A DNA stretch of 53,795 nt from an uncultured Actinomycetes bacterium. GTDB lineage: Bacteria > Actinomycetota > Actinomycetes > Nanopelagicales > Nanopelagicaceae. The stretch lies in the NCBI GenBank assembly GCA_903863015.1, contig CAIPAI010000035.1, positions 1 through 53,795 of the forward strand, written 5' to 3'. The position numbers and the translations under genes were made by a program. Below the pieces are notes generated by a model. It was not told where the DNA came from. It did not search any database and worked only from the letters and a program-made list of their open reading frames with translations. Shown here piece by piece: positions 43,935 to 52,765 of this stretch. Each line of letters starts with the position of its first letter. Position 1 is the first letter of the stretch.

Positions 43935-45188
43935 GTGTTCTCAGTCGCCATGCTCATGATCCACACCTCGCCGCTCGAACAGCCGGGCACGGGCGATGCT
44001 GGCGGCATGAACGTTTACGTGGTGGAGAGCGCCAAGCGGATCGCGGCTACAGGCGTGAAAGTGGACATTTTCACCCGGGCTACCTCCTCCACCTTGCCGG
44101 CGCGAGTAGAGATCGCTGACGGGGTCGAGGTTCATCACCTAGTCGCCGGTCCTTACCAAGGGTTGGCCAAAGAAGATCTTCCGGGACAGTTCTGTGCGCT
44201 CAGTTCTGCGCTCATGCGTGAAGAAGCGTTGCGCGACCAGGGCCACTACCGATTAATTCACTCGCATTACTGGCTCTCCGGCCAAGTGGGTTGGGTGGCT
44301 GCCGAACGTTGGAACGTGCCCCTCGTGCACACCATGCACACCATGGCGAAAGTAAAGAACGCCTCTCTTGCCGAAGGTGATGTTCCAGAACCTAACGGGC
44401 GTGCGATTGGCGAGGAGCAAGTCGTAGCCGCCTCCGATGCGCTGATCGCAAATACTGAAGCCGAAGCCGCCTCTCTTGTAGGACTCTATGCAGCTGATCC
44501 CCAAAAGGTGCACGTTGTTGCACCGGGCGTTGATCTCGAAATGTTTACTCCTGGAAGTAAGAAGAGTGCTCGAAAGTTATTAGGTGTTCGCGAAGATGCG
44601 ATCTTGCTGAGTTTCGTGGGGCGCATTCAACCTCACAAAGGTCCTGACACACTGATTCGTGCTGCCTCCGAGATCATTAAGATCGCCCCGCATCTTCGTT
44701 CTAAATTAGAGATTGCCATTGTCGGTGGCGCCAGTGGTAGTACTACGGAGCCTTCGCGATTGCGTGAATTGGCGGCTTGGCTCGGTATAAACGACATGAT
44801 TCGTTTCGTAGAACCTACCGATCGCTCACATCTTCCTGAGTGGTATCGCGCCTCTGACATTGTTGTGGTGCCAAGTCATAGTGAATCCTTTGGATTAGTG
44901 GCATTAGAGGCGCAAGCATGTGGCACACCTGTAGTTGCGACTGCGGTGGGAGGTTTGCGTACTGCGATCCGCGACGGTATTTCTGGATTACTTGTAGATG
45001 GCCACGATCCGAAGTCGTGGGCGAGTGTGCTTTATCGCCTAGCTGTTGAAGAGGAGCGACGTACCGAATTAGGTAAAGGCGCACTCGAGCATGCGAGCCA
45101 CTTTGGTTGGCAAGCCACAGCAGAGAAGATGCTCTCTGTGTATGACTCTCTACTCTCCGGTCAGTCGCAATTACGTTCAAGGGCATAA
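43935..45188 (+). CDS. mshA: D-inositol-3-phosphate glycosyltransferase
   Basis: A 417-residue GT4 enzyme that joins GlcNAc to inositol-3-phosphate in the first step of mycothiol synthesis. PLEQPGTGDAGGMNVYV is the mshA start signature, HSHYWLSGQVGW and VHTMHTMAKVKN follow, and SESFGLVALEAQACGTPVVA is the C-terminal sugar-nucleotide motif. The GTG at 43935 has CATCCT 6 nt before it. YbjN, gpmA, senX3 and regX3 follow in the order known from mycobacteria. Confidence 0.95.
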   Translation: MFSVAMLMIHTSPLEQPGTGDAGGMNVYVVESAKRIAATGVKVDIFTRATSSTLPARVEIADGVEVHHLVAGPYQGLAKEDLPGQFCALSSALMREEALRDQGHYRLIHSHYWLSGQVGWVAAERWNVPLVHTMHTMAKVKNASLAEGDVPEPNGRAIGEEQVVAASDALIANTEAEAASLVGLYAADPQKVHVVAPGVDLEMFTPGSKKSARKLLGVREDAILLSFVGRIQPHKGPDTLIRAASEIIKIAPHLRSKLEIAIVGGASGSTTEPSRLRELAAWLGINDMIRFVEPTDRSHLPEWYRASDIVVVPSHSESFGLVALEAQACGTPVVATAVGGLRTAIRDGISGLLVDGHDPKSWASVLYRLAVEEERRTELGKGALEHASHFGWQATAEKMLSVYDSLLSGQSQLRSRA

Positions 45189-45192
45189 CCGA

Positions 45193-45678
45193 ATGAGTAC
45201 CCAGCACATCAATTCATTACTCGAATCGCACTGTACAGATGTGGGAATTGATCACGAGTGGGTCGATGATTCAACTTTTATTGCAACTCTCAAAGGCGAA
45301 CAGAAGCTAGCGATAACGGTCGCCATCAAAGTCGGCACGTATGCGCTCGCCGTGAACATCTTCGTCATGCGCAAGCCAGATGAAAATTCAGAAATCATTC
45401 ATCGGCTCTTGCTCGAGACCAATCTCAAGATATTTGGTTTGTCTTACGCAGTGAATCACTTGGGCGATATCTATCTAACTGGGCGTCTTCCTCTCACGCT
45501 TACAGAAGAAGATCTTGATCGACTCTTTGGAGCAGTTCTTCGCTATGGCGACGAGACCTTCAATAAGTTAGTAGAGATCGGATTTGCCAGCGCGATCCGC
45601 CGCGAATGGGCCTGGAGAGAGTCGCGCGGGGAATCTCTCGAAAATCTTCGTGCCTTTGCTCACATGATTGAAGAGTGA
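45193..45678 (+). CDS. YbjN-domain (type III secretion chaperone-like) protein
   Basis: A 161-residue cytoplasmic protein of the YbjN family, which has a chaperone-like fold. It has HEWVDDSTFIATLKGEQKLAI, then NLKIFGLSYAVNHLGDIYLTGRLPL and a C-terminal DETFNKLVEIGFASAIRREW. The same gene stands between mshA and gpm in mycobacteria. Function unknown. The ATG at 45193 is 4 nt after the mshA stop. Confidence 0.85.
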   Translation: MSTQHINSLLESHCTDVGIDHEWVDDSTFIATLKGEQKLAITVAIKVGTYALAVNIFVMRKPDENSEIIHRLLLETNLKIFGLSYAVNHLGDIYLTGRLPLTLTEEDLDRLFGAVLRYGDETFNKLVEIGFASAIRREWAWRESRGESLENLRAFAHMIEE

Positions 45679-45705
45679 CCTGCTTTTCTCTGGCAGGCTA
45701 GTGCC

Positions 45706-46455
45706 ATGACTTCAACATTGATTCTGCTTCGTCATGGACAGAGCGATTGGAATGCCAAGAATCTCTTCACCGGTTGGGTTGATGTGGCTCTCACCCCACT
45801 TGGTGAACAAGAAGCTAAGCGGGGCGGTGAACTTCTCTTAGAACGGGACCTGCTTCCTGATGTGGTGCATACCTCGCTTCTACGGCGAGCGATTTCTACT
45901 TCGCAGATTGCGTTGAACGCCTGCGATCGACATTGGATTCCGGTCCGTCGCGATTGGCGACTCAATGAACGCCATTACGGTGCGCTGCAAGGAAAAGATA
46001 AGAAGGAAACCTTGGCGGCGTACGGTGAGGAGCAATTTGCCTTATGGCGTAGATCTTTTGATGTGCCGCCGCCACCGATCGACGATGCGGATCCATATAG
46101 TCAAGCTGCTGATCCTCGATATGCAGATATTCCAAAAGATCAATTGCCAAGAACTGAGTGCCTCTCTGATGTAGTTAAGCGCCTCCTTCCTTACTGGAAT
46201 AAAAGCATCACTCCCGACTTAAAGAGTGGAAAAGTTGTGCTGGTTGTCGCACACGGAAATTCACTTCGCGCACTTGTAAAGCATCTCGACGGAATCTCGA
46301 ATGAAGATATTGCAGGCCTCAACATCCCAACAGGGATCCCATTGCTTTACACGCTCAACAAGGACCTTGAGCCAATCAAGCGCGGTGGAGAGTATCTAGA
46401 CGCGGAAGCTGCTAAGGCAGCAATCGAAGCGGTTGCTAACCAAGGCAAGCATTAG
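45706..46455 (+). CDS. gpmA: 2,3-bisphosphoglycerate-dependent phosphoglycerate mutase
   Basis: A 249-residue glycolytic enzyme that moves phosphate between C2 and C3 of glycerate. [12 protein letters not shown] (about 4-15) holds the phosphorylated His, [14 protein letters not shown] holds substrate residues, and [17 protein letters not shown] holds the second active His. Length matches the dPGM family. It converges on phoU with a 3-nt gap. Confidence 0.95.
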   Translation: MTSTLILLRHGQSDWNAKNLFTGWVDVALTPLGEQEAKRGGELLLERDLLPDVVHTSLLRRAISTSQIALNACDRHWIPVRRDWRLNERHYGALQGKDKKETLAAYGEEQFALWRRSFDVPPPPIDDADPYSQAADPRYADIPKDQLPRTECLSDVVKRLLPYWNKSITPDLKSGKVVLVVAHGNSLRALVKHLDGISNEDIAGLNIPTGIPLLYTLNKDLEPIKRGGEYLDAEAAKAAIEAVANQGKH

Positions 46456-46458
46456 CAA

Positions 46459-47112
46459 TTAAGACTTTTGTACTGCAAATTCTCCGGTGACTGAGTAGTA
46501 GAGCCGCCTAGCAACAGATACCGCGTGGTCAGCAAAGCGCTCGTAATAGCGACCGATCAGCGTGACATCAATAGCAGTTTCTACTCCATGTGGCCACGAA
46601 GGATCAAGAAGAGTCGTGAAGAGTTGACGATGTAAAAGATCCATTTGGTCGTCATCACGTTCGACCTGGAGCGCACCTTCAATGTCGCGATCCCTGATCA
46701 CCAGCGCAGATTTATTGACCAACGAACTCGCAACCCGGCCCATTTCGAGAATAGTCATTTGAAGTTCCACTGGTACAGCACAACCTGGGAAACGCATACG
46801 GGCGGCTTTTGCAATATGTGCCGCAAGATCACCCATACGTTCAAGATCGGCACTCATCCGAAGCGAAGTGACTAAGGCGCGGAGATCACTCGCCACCGGA
46901 GCTTGGCGCGCCATTAAATCGACAGTGCGGGCATCTAAATCATGCTGCACGGTATCGATCGCCAAATCGGCGGCGATCACTTCTTCTGCCAAAGCACGAT
47001 CAGACTCGAGGAGTGCTTTGGAGGCGCGCACGATCGCGTTATCGACCATGGTAGCCATCGATACAAGGGTGGCGCTTACGGCGTCTAGATCTTCATGATA
47101 GGCATCGCGCAT
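46459..47112 (-). CDS. phoU: Phosphate-transport regulator PhoU
   Basis: A 217-residue helical protein with two PhoU repeats. MRDAYHEDLDAVSATLVSMATMVDNAI opens repeat one, with DLAIDTVQHDLDARTVDLMARQAPVASDLR, and repeat two has SADLERMGDLAAHIAKAARMR and YYERFADHAVSVARRL, the ExxxD metal motifs. PhoU represses phosphate signalling through the sensor kinase. It is divergent from senX3 across a PHO-box-like triple repeat. TAACCT lies 7 nt before the ATG. Confidence 0.93.
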   Translation of the reverse strand: MRDAYHEDLDAVSATLVSMATMVDNAIVRASKALLESDRALAEEVIAADLAIDTVQHDLDARTVDLMARQAPVASDLRALVTSLRMSADLERMGDLAAHIAKAARMRFPGCAVPVELQMTILEMGRVASSLVNKSALVIRDRDIEGALQVERDDDQMDLLHRQLFTTLLDPSWPHGVETAIDVTLIGRYYERFADHAVSVARRLYYSVTGEFAVQKS

Positions 47113-47119
47113 GAGGGCT

Positions 47120-47125
47120 AGGTTA
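47120..47125 (-). promoter_or_regulatory. -10 hexamer TAACCT for leaderless phoU
   Basis: On the minus strand TAACCT is followed by 7 nt and the ATG at 47112. The PHO-box-like repeats lie about 30 bp upstream. Confidence 0.45.
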
Positions 47126-47155
47126 TCCTGCCCGGAGTCGCTTTTCGTTTATTTA

Positions 47156-47184
47156 TCTGAACATTGCGTAACTTTATGATGAAC
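47156..47184. promoter_or_regulatory. PHO-box-like triple repeat between phoU and senX3
   Basis: TCTGAAC (47156), CGTAACT (47167) and GATGAAC (47178) stand exactly 11 bp apart, the same order (TGAAC, GTAAC, TGAAC) as the box before ppk. It is a likely RegX3/PhoP site and could serve both directions. Confidence 0.65.
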
Positions 47185-47231
47185 AGGAGGTGGAAAGCGA
47201 CCTACGGTCGTATTCCCCCCGGTGAGCGATC

Positions 47232-47237
47232 TACCAT
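47232..47237 (+). promoter_or_regulatory. -10 hexamer TACCAT for leaderless senX3
   Basis: TACCAT is followed by GGTCTC and the ATG at 47244. An in-frame stop at 47223-47225 rules out a longer N-terminus. Confidence 0.5.
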
Positions 47238-47243
47238 GGTCTC

Positions 47244-48323
47244 ATGGCGCGATGGTTTGGCAAGGCGGTCGAGCAAGTTCAGGAGACCCCAGATCTTCGA
47301 CTATCCGCTGTGGTGAGCAGAATACTTTCGCTTGTTGCTGAGAGCTCACTGATTGTGGCTCCCGGTGAGAAAGTTCTTCTTGCGAGTACTTCAGCGCGAG
47401 CACTTGGCATCGTGCGAGATGAAAAACTTGTGGGTGAAGAGTTGGTGGCGCTAGTGCGCCATGCTCGTAAGGATTTTGAACTTGTGGAATCTCGTGTGGA
47501 GTTCAAGCGTGGTCGACTGAGCACTGGAACCTTTGAATTATCTGTGCGCGCCCTTCTTATTCCCGAACTCGGTAGCGGAACAGTCTTGGTACTCATCTCC
47601 GACGAGAGCGAATCACGACTCGTAGATGAAGTGCGCCGAGACTTCGTAGCAAATATCTCACACGAGTTAAAAACACCCATTGGTGCGCTTTCTATCCTTG
47701 CAGAGGCTGTCGTTGAAGCGAGCGATGATCCTGATGCAGTTAAGCGCTTTGCTGAACGAATGGGCGCTGAAGCGGTACGACTCGGTGATTTGGTACAAGA
47801 GATTATCGATCTCTCACGGCTTCAAAGCCAAGACCCATTAATCGGCGCTGATCTCGTGTTCTTAGATAACGTAATAAGCGAGGCACTAGATAGAACGAAG
47901 TTATCAGCCCAGAAACGCGACATAACGGTGGTGCGATCACGCTCGGTTAGCTTTGCCGTGATGGGCAATCAGGAGCAACTCACCACGGCTCTTACAAACC
48001 TCATCAACAATGCGATTGCTTACAGTCCAGATCACACCAGCGTAGGAATCGGTGTCGAAGCCCAAGATGACATTGTGGAAATTGCAGTGAGCGACCAAGG
48101 TATTGGCATCTCTGAATCCGAAATAGAACGAATCTTCGAACGTTTCTACCGAGTTGATCCGGCTCGCTCGCGGGCGACCGGTGGCACCGGGCTTGGTTTG
48201 GCCATCGTAAAACACATTGTTACAAATCATGGTGGGGATATTCGCGTCTGGAGCATTGAAGGCTCCGGCAGCACCTTTACTCTTCGCCTCCCACTCGCAA
48301 GCAACAGTCAGGAAGCCGAATGA
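47244..48323 (+). CDS. senX3: SenX3-like histidine kinase lacking membrane helices
   Basis: A 359-residue sensor kinase. A PAS-like region at about residues 20-120 precedes the H box FVANISHELKTPIGAL with His140. The ATPase has the N box TNLINNAIAYSP, G1 SDQGIGIS, F IFERFYRVDP and G2 GGTGLGLAIVKH. Mycobacterial SenX3 is about 410 residues with two N-terminal helices; here no hydrophobic segment of that length exists and an in-frame stop at 47223 blocks extension. So the sensor seems soluble or peripheral. It overlaps regX3 by ATGA. Confidence 0.93.
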   Translation: MARWFGKAVEQVQETPDLRLSAVVSRILSLVAESSLIVAPGEKVLLASTSARALGIVRDEKLVGEELVALVRHARKDFELVESRVEFKRGRLSTGTFELSVRALLIPELGSGTVLVLISDESESRLVDEVRRDFVANISHELKTPIGALSILAEAVVEASDDPDAVKRFAERMGAEAVRLGDLVQEIIDLSRLQSQDPLIGADLVFLDNVISEALDRTKLSAQKRDITVVRSRSVSFAVMGNQEQLTTALTNLINNAIAYSPDHTSVGIGVEAQDDIVEIAVSDQGIGISESEIERIFERFYRVDPARSRATGGTGLGLAIVKHIVTNHGGDIRVWSIEGSGSTFTLRLPLASNSQEAE

Positions 48324-49000
48324 CCCGCATCCTTGTCGTAGAAGACGAAGCATCTTTCTCTGAAGCCCTTGCATACCTACTAACGAAAGAAGGTTTCGAG
48401 GTTGCTGTCGCAGAGAATGGCGCAGATGCAATTACTACTTTTGCCCGCAATGGCGCTGATCTTGTTCTACTTGATCTCATGCTTCCGGGGCTTTCAGGAA
48501 TTGAAGTATGTAAGCAGATTCGCAGTCAGTCGCAAGTACCGATCATTATGCTTACCGCCAAAGATGATGAAGTGGATAAGGTCGTTGGCTTAGAAATCGG
48601 CGCAGATGATTACGTAACCAAGCCTTACAAGTCACGCGAACTAGTCGCCCGAATCCGTGCAGTGCTTCGTCGGCAAGGAAATAGCGAGGATGTTTCTGAA
48701 AATATTCTGGCCGCAGGGGGAGTGAGCATGGATGTGGAGCGTCACTTGGTTTCAGTGCGCGGTAACAACGTCTCGTTTCCACTCAAGGAGTTCGAGCTTC
48801 TTGAAATGTTGCTCCGGAACGCTGGAAGAGTTCTTACGCGTGGCCAGTTGATTGATCGCATTTGGGGTAGCAATTACGTCGGCGACACCAAAACGCTAGA
48901 TGTTCACATCAAACGTATTCGCGCCAAAATCGAAGAGGATCCTGCTGAGCCAACCATTATCACTACGGTGCGTGGGCTGGGCTACAAGTACGAATCCTAG
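48320..49000 (+). CDS. regX3: RegX3-like phosphate response regulator
   Basis: A 226-residue OmpR-family regulator. The receiver has the acidic pair in VVEDEASF, the phospho-Asp52 in VLLDLMLPG, the Thr of MLTAKDDEVDKV and the Lys of YVTKPYKSREL. The winged helix ends with LDVHIKRIRAKIEEDPAEPTIITTVRGLGYKYES. Coupled by ATGA to the SenX3-like kinase. PHO-box-like repeats before ppk and between phoU and senX3 are its probable sites. Confidence 0.95.
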   Translation: MTRILVVEDEASFSEALAYLLTKEGFEVAVAENGADAITTFARNGADLVLLDLMLPGLSGIEVCKQIRSQSQVPIIMLTAKDDEVDKVVGLEIGADDYVTKPYKSRELVARIRAVLRRQGNSEDVSENILAAGGVSMDVERHLVSVRGNNVSFPLKEFELLEMLLRNAGRVLTRGQLIDRIWGSNYVGDTKTLDVHIKRIRAKIEEDPAEPTIITTVRGLGYKYES

Positions 49001-49002
49001 AA

Positions 49003-49491
49003 TTAGGGAGCGGTGACCGCAGCAAACTCTTCGTTATTTTCACGAACGAGTGCGGTAACCGTGAGGTCACCAGCGATTTCGAATGAGAATGTCACAGAGA
49101 CGTTAGAGCCAGGCTTTACTCCCAATGCAGCAACAACAGCAGATGCATTTGACGCGGGGCCAGCGAAAGTGACTGGTGTATTAACTTGAAGTGTGGGTGC
49201 TGCCGGAGTCAACGTTGCAGCTTTTCCGTTGATGATGACTCCCGTGAGTCGATCCGGTGCACCAAAGGTTGTGGTGGTGGCTTCGCTTTGATCAACCAAC
49301 GTCGCAGAGAGGATTCCGTCGCCGGCTGCATTGGCTACTACTACAACGTTTCGTACCTGAATTGAAGAACTCTCACCTTGCACACCATCGGTAGGAGTGT
49401 ATGGCTGCGCGGTTTGTGCGTTCTGTCCGGAACCGCAGGCGGTGAGTAGAACTAACGATGAGGCGAGGACGAGGGCGCGCATGTTTTTCAC
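49003..49491 (-). CDS. Putative lipoprotein, function unknown
   Basis: A 162-residue exported protein. The signal peptide ends in the lipobox LLTAC, with the lipid-bound Cys at residue 19. The rest (IQVRNVVVVANAAGDGILSATLVDQS, then LTGVIINGKAATL and FEIAGDLTVTALVREN) is an all-beta protein that resembles the actinobacterial lipoproteins with a PCuAC/DUF461-like fold; the Met/His copper motif is not seen. AAGGAG lies 6 nt before the GTG at 49491, preferred over the ATG at 49482. It converges on regX3 with a 2-nt gap. Confidence 0.75.
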   Translation of the reverse strand: MKNMRALVLASSLVLLTACGSGQNAQTAQPYTPTDGVQGESSSIQVRNVVVVANAAGDGILSATLVDQSEATTTTFGAPDRLTGVIINGKAATLTPAAPTLQVNTPVTFAGPASNASAVVAALGVKPGSNVSVTFSFEIAGDLTVTALVRENNEEFAAVTAP

Positions 49492-49723
49492 TAACTACTC
49501 CTTTTAAGGGGCCAAGCGGGAGCTTCGCCTTCGGTACAGGAAGCAAGGTTACCGGAGCAGAAGCAATGCTTTATGTCAACCCCGATTTGCGTCGGCAAAA
49601 CCACTCCTGACCTGCAGAAACGCGTCAGTTCTCAATTCGAAACGAGGGCTTTTGGCTGGTAGAATTGGGCTACACCGGAAGATTTTCAGTGGCACCTCAG
49701 TGTTACGTTCGAAAGGCCCATGA
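49492..49723 (+). promoter_or_regulatory. 232-bp upstream region of carD with -10 TAGAAT
   Basis: TAGAAT at 49660-49665 is the best -10 candidate and would give a leader of about 50 nt with GAAAGG before the ATG. No other gene or repeat is recognised in this stretch, apart from the ribosome site of the lipoprotein gene on the minus strand. Confidence 0.35.
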
Positions 49724-50206
49724 ATGACTTTCAAAGTCGGCGAAACCGTTGTTTATCCCCATCACGGAGCAGCTCTAATCGAGGCTATCGAGACCCGCAC
49801 CATCAAGGGCGAGGAGAAGCTTTACCTCGTTCTCAAGGTGGCCCAAGGAGATCTCACCGTACGGGTGCCGGCTGAAAATGTTGATCTAGTAGGCGTTCGC
49901 GATGTCGTTGGCAAAGAAGGTCTCGAAAAGGTCTTCTCCGTACTTCGTCAGCCATACACCGAAGAGCCGACCAACTGGTCACGTCGTTACAAGGCCAATC
50001 TTGAGAAGCTTGCTTCTGGCGATGTCATCAAGGTCGCCGAAGTTGTTCGCGATCTTTTCCGTCGCGATAAGGAGAAGGGACTCTCCGCCGGAGAGAAGCG
50101 CATGCTTGCAAAGGCACGCCAGATCCTGATCAGCGAACTTGCCCTCGCCGAAAAGACAGATGAACTCAAGGCGGAGTCAATTCTCGACGAGGTTCTCGCC
50201 TCTTAA
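49724..50206 (+). CDS. carD: CarD-family RNA-polymerase-binding regulator
   Basis: A 160-residue regulator that binds the RNA polymerase beta subunit and stabilises open complexes, notably at rRNA promoters. [25 protein letters not shown] opens the Tudor-like RID domain, and [18 protein letters not shown] the helical DNA-binding part with the Trp that wedges at the -10. Length matches CarD/CdnL (about 160). GAAAGG precedes the ATG at 49724. ispD follows after 4 nt. Confidence 0.95.
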   Translation: MTFKVGETVVYPHHGAALIEAIETRTIKGEEKLYLVLKVAQGDLTVRVPAENVDLVGVRDVVGKEGLEKVFSVLRQPYTEEPTNWSRRYKANLEKLASGDVIKVAEVVRDLFRRDKEKGLSAGEKRMLAKARQILISELALAEKTDELKAESILDEVLAS

Positions 50207-50210
50207 TCCG

Positions 50211-50885
50211 ATGAGAATCGCCGCGATCGTCCCGGCTGCGGGAAGCGGCGAGCGACTTGGAGCTTCGCTTCCTAAAGCATTAGTACCTGTTGCCGGTCAC
50301 TCTCTCATTTGTCGCGCGGTTGAAACCGTCGCGCAATATGCGGACTTGATCGTGGTTGCGGCTCCTCATGGTTATGAAAAACCAATGGCTGTTGCGGTTG
50401 AAAGATGGAGTAAGCAAACCTCAATCATTACTGGCGGTAGCACGAGGCGCGAAAGTGTCGCACTTGCTCTAGCAACGCTGCCAGACGATGTCACCCATGT
50501 CTTGGTGCACGATGCGGCTCGTTGTTTTACACCCGGGTCTGTTTTTCTAGAGGTGATTCACGGGCTAAAAGCCGGAAACGAAGCAGTGGTTCCGCTTCTT
50601 GGCATGGTGGATACGATTAAAAGAATTGATGAGAATAAATTCATCGTGCGCACTGAAGATAGGAATTTTCTAGGGAGAGTACAAACTCCTCAAGGATTTT
50701 CTTTATCAACGTTAAGAGCGGCGCATGCTCGCGAGTGCAGCGTAGAAGCCACGGACGATTCCATGATGGTGGAAGAGATGGGAATACCAGTACTCACAGT
50801 GCTCGGGCATGATCTATCAAGGAAAATCACGACTTCGGCAGATCTTGAATGGGCCGAAGCGTATGTTGCAAGGAGAATTAAATGA
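50211..50885 (+). CDS. ispD: 2-C-methyl-D-erythritol 4-phosphate cytidylyltransferase
   Basis: A 224-residue enzyme of the non-mevalonate isoprenoid pathway that makes CDP-methylerythritol. [20 protein letters not shown] (about residues 4-23) is the CTP loop with Arg and Lys, [13 protein letters not shown] and [10 protein letters not shown] hold the metal Asp, and [10 protein letters not shown] and ATDD the substrate residues. The ATG at 50211 lies 4 nt after the carD stop. It overlaps ispF by ATGA. Confidence 0.95.
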   Translation: MRIAAIVPAAGSGERLGASLPKALVPVAGHSLICRAVETVAQYADLIVVAAPHGYEKPMAVAVERWSKQTSIITGGSTRRESVALALATLPDDVTHVLVHDAARCFTPGSVFLEVIHGLKAGNEAVVPLLGMVDTIKRIDENKFIVRTEDRNFLGRVQTPQGFSLSTLRAAHARECSVEATDDSMMVEEMGIPVLTVLGHDLSRKITTSADLEWAEAYVARRIK

Positions 50886-51349
50886 GAGTCGGAATCGGTG
50901 TAGATGTTCACCGTTTTTCTAGCCAGGAGGGGCGCGAGCTCTGGCTCGGCGGACTCCCTTGGGAGAACGAAAGAGCGCTCGAGGGGCACTCTGATAGTGA
51001 TGTAGCAGCGCATGCCATCTGCGATGCCTTGCTCTCAGCTGCAGGCGCAGGAGATTTGGGAACACACTTTGGTGTCGATCGTCCAGAGTGGAAAGGGGCG
51101 AGTGGGAGCCTGCTCCTTGCAGAAACGGTAAAAGTCGTGCGCGCTCTGGGATTTTCAGTCGGGAATGTCTCGGTGCAAATTATTGGCAACAGCCCACGGA
51201 TCGCGCCTCGTCGAATTGAGATGGAATCTGCGCTCTCTTTGGCCATTGGAGGCGCCCCAGTAGCTGTCTCAGGGACGACAACCGATGGTTTGGGGCTCAC
51301 CGGTCGCGGCGAGGGCATCGCGGCAATTGCGACCGCTTTAGTTAGTTAG
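50882..51349 (+). CDS. ispF: 2-C-methyl-D-erythritol 2,4-cyclodiphosphate synthase
   Basis: A 155-residue trimeric enzyme of the same pathway. [10 protein letters not shown] holds the zinc Asp-X-His, [30 protein letters not shown] the third ligand and pocket, and [19 protein letters not shown] the C-terminal loop. Start overlaps the ispD stop by ATGA. Its stop codon forms the first half of the -10 hexamer of cysS. Confidence 0.96.
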   Translation: MRVGIGVDVHRFSSQEGRELWLGGLPWENERALEGHSDSDVAAHAICDALLSAAGAGDLGTHFGVDRPEWKGASGSLLLAETVKVVRALGFSVGNVSVQIIGNSPRIAPRRIEMESALSLAIGGAPVAVSGTTTDGLGLTGRGEGIAAIATALVS

Positions 51350-51352
51350 GCT
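51347..51352 (+). promoter_or_regulatory. -10 hexamer TAGGCT overlapping ispF stop
   Basis: The ispF stop codon TAG begins TAGGCT, followed by 6 nt and the GTG of cysS at 51359. Confidence 0.5.
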
Positions 51353-51358
51353 TACCCG

Positions 51359-52765
51359 GTGAGACTTTACGACACTGCCACCCGGCAAGAGAGCGACTTC
51401 CAGCCGCTTATTGCGGGTGAAGTCTCTATCTATCTCTGTGGCGCCACAGTTCAATCGTCTCCACACATTGGCCATATTCGTAGCGCCATCAACTTTGATT
51501 TGCTCCGTCGTTGGTTAGAGCGTGGACACGGATACAAGGTTACGTTCGTGCGCAACGTCACCGATATCGACGACAAGATTTTGCATAATGCAGTGCACGA
51601 AGAAATGCCGTGGTGGGCGCTCGCAATGAAGTACGAGCGTGAATTCAATGCAGCGTATGCCTCCCTCAACTGCATTCCGCCCACATACGAACCACGAGCT
51701 ACGGGTCACATCACTCAAATGATTGAACTGATGTCCCTGCTTATTGAGCGCGGACATGCGTATGCGCCTGGCAACGGAGATGTCTATCTCGAAGTTCGTT
51801 CTCTCTCTGAGTACCTCACGCTCTCTGGACAGAAAATCGACGACCTGCAGTCGGCGGCAGACAGTGATAATGCAGACGAGATTCAGTACAAGAAAGACCC
51901 CCGTGACTTTGCTTTGTGGAAAGCTGCGAAACCAGGAGATCCTTCCTGGCCGACTCCGTGGGGCCCAGGTCGTCCGGGTTGGCATCTTGAGTGCAGTGCG
52001 ATGGCTCATCAGTATCTGGGCGAAACTTTCGACATTCATTGTGGCGGCTTGGATCTTATTTTCCCGCACCACGAAAATGAGATCGCACAATCAAGCGCTG
52101 CCGGGTATGGCTTCGCAAAACGTTGGTTGCATAACGCTTGGGTGACTACCTCTGGCGAAAAAATGAGCAAGTCGTTGGGTAACTCACTCAAGGTTCACGA
52201 GATTCTCACAACGGTGCGCCCCATCGAATTGCGCTGGTACCTCAACTCTGCGCATTACCGTTCAATGCTTGAGTACTCGCCTGATTACCTTGCAGAGTCG
52301 GCAATCGGCTTCCAACGCATTGAGAACTTTATTGCCCGGGCAGAAGAGATTCTGGGTGAGAGCGCGATCTCAGCCGATGTGCCACAAGCGTTTCGGGCTG
52401 CTCTCGATAACGATTTAGCAGCGCCGCAAGCCCTGGCTGTTCTTGCTGACGTTGTTCGCGAAGGTAACACCGCACTTACCGCGGGGGATAAGAACGCGAT
52501 TCGCGCCTCGCTCAGTGACGTGCGCGCGATGCTCGAAGTTTTTGGTTGTGATCCACACACTGGTCCTTGGGCAAATAGTTCAAGTGATCTCACCGGTGTT
52601 GTTGATGAGCTCGTCAAGGTAGTGCTCGAGCAGCGCAACGCTGCCCGGGCCAGAAAAGATTGGGCTGCCGCGGATGCAATTCGCGATGGTCTCGCCGCAG
52701 CGGGAATCGCTGTGGAAGATTCATCCTCCGGTTCGCGGTGGACCATTCAGAAACGAGCGCAGTAA
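51359..52765 (+). CDS. cysS: Cysteinyl-tRNA synthetase
   Basis: A 468-residue class I synthetase. [16 protein letters not shown] holds the first zinc Cys and the HIGH motif, [18 protein letters not shown] holds the second zinc Cys, [18 protein letters not shown] the His pair, and [10 protein letters not shown] the KMSKS loop. The anticodon-binding helices fill the C-terminus. The GTG at 51359 has TAGGCT 6 nt upstream and no ribosome site. The mycothiol paralogue MshC is not in this window; this protein has the full-length CysS form. rlmB starts on its stop (TAATG). Confidence 0.95.
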   Translation: MRLYDTATRQESDFQPLIAGEVSIYLCGATVQSSPHIGHIRSAINFDLLRRWLERGHGYKVTFVRNVTDIDDKILHNAVHEEMPWWALAMKYEREFNAAYASLNCIPPTYEPRATGHITQMIELMSLLIERGHAYAPGNGDVYLEVRSLSEYLTLSGQKIDDLQSAADSDNADEIQYKKDPRDFALWKAAKPGDPSWPTPWGPGRPGWHLECSAMAHQYLGETFDIHCGGLDLIFPHHENEIAQSSAAGYGFAKRWLHNAWVTTSGEKMSKSLGNSLKVHEILTTVRPIELRWYLNSAHYRSMLEYSPDYLAESAIGFQRIENFIARAEEILGESAISADVPQAFRAALDNDLAAPQALAVLADVVREGNTALTAGDKNAIRASLSDVRAMLEVFGCDPHTGPWANSSSDLTGVVDELVKVVLEQRNAARARKDWAAADAIRDGLAAAGIAVEDSSSGSRWTIQKRAQ

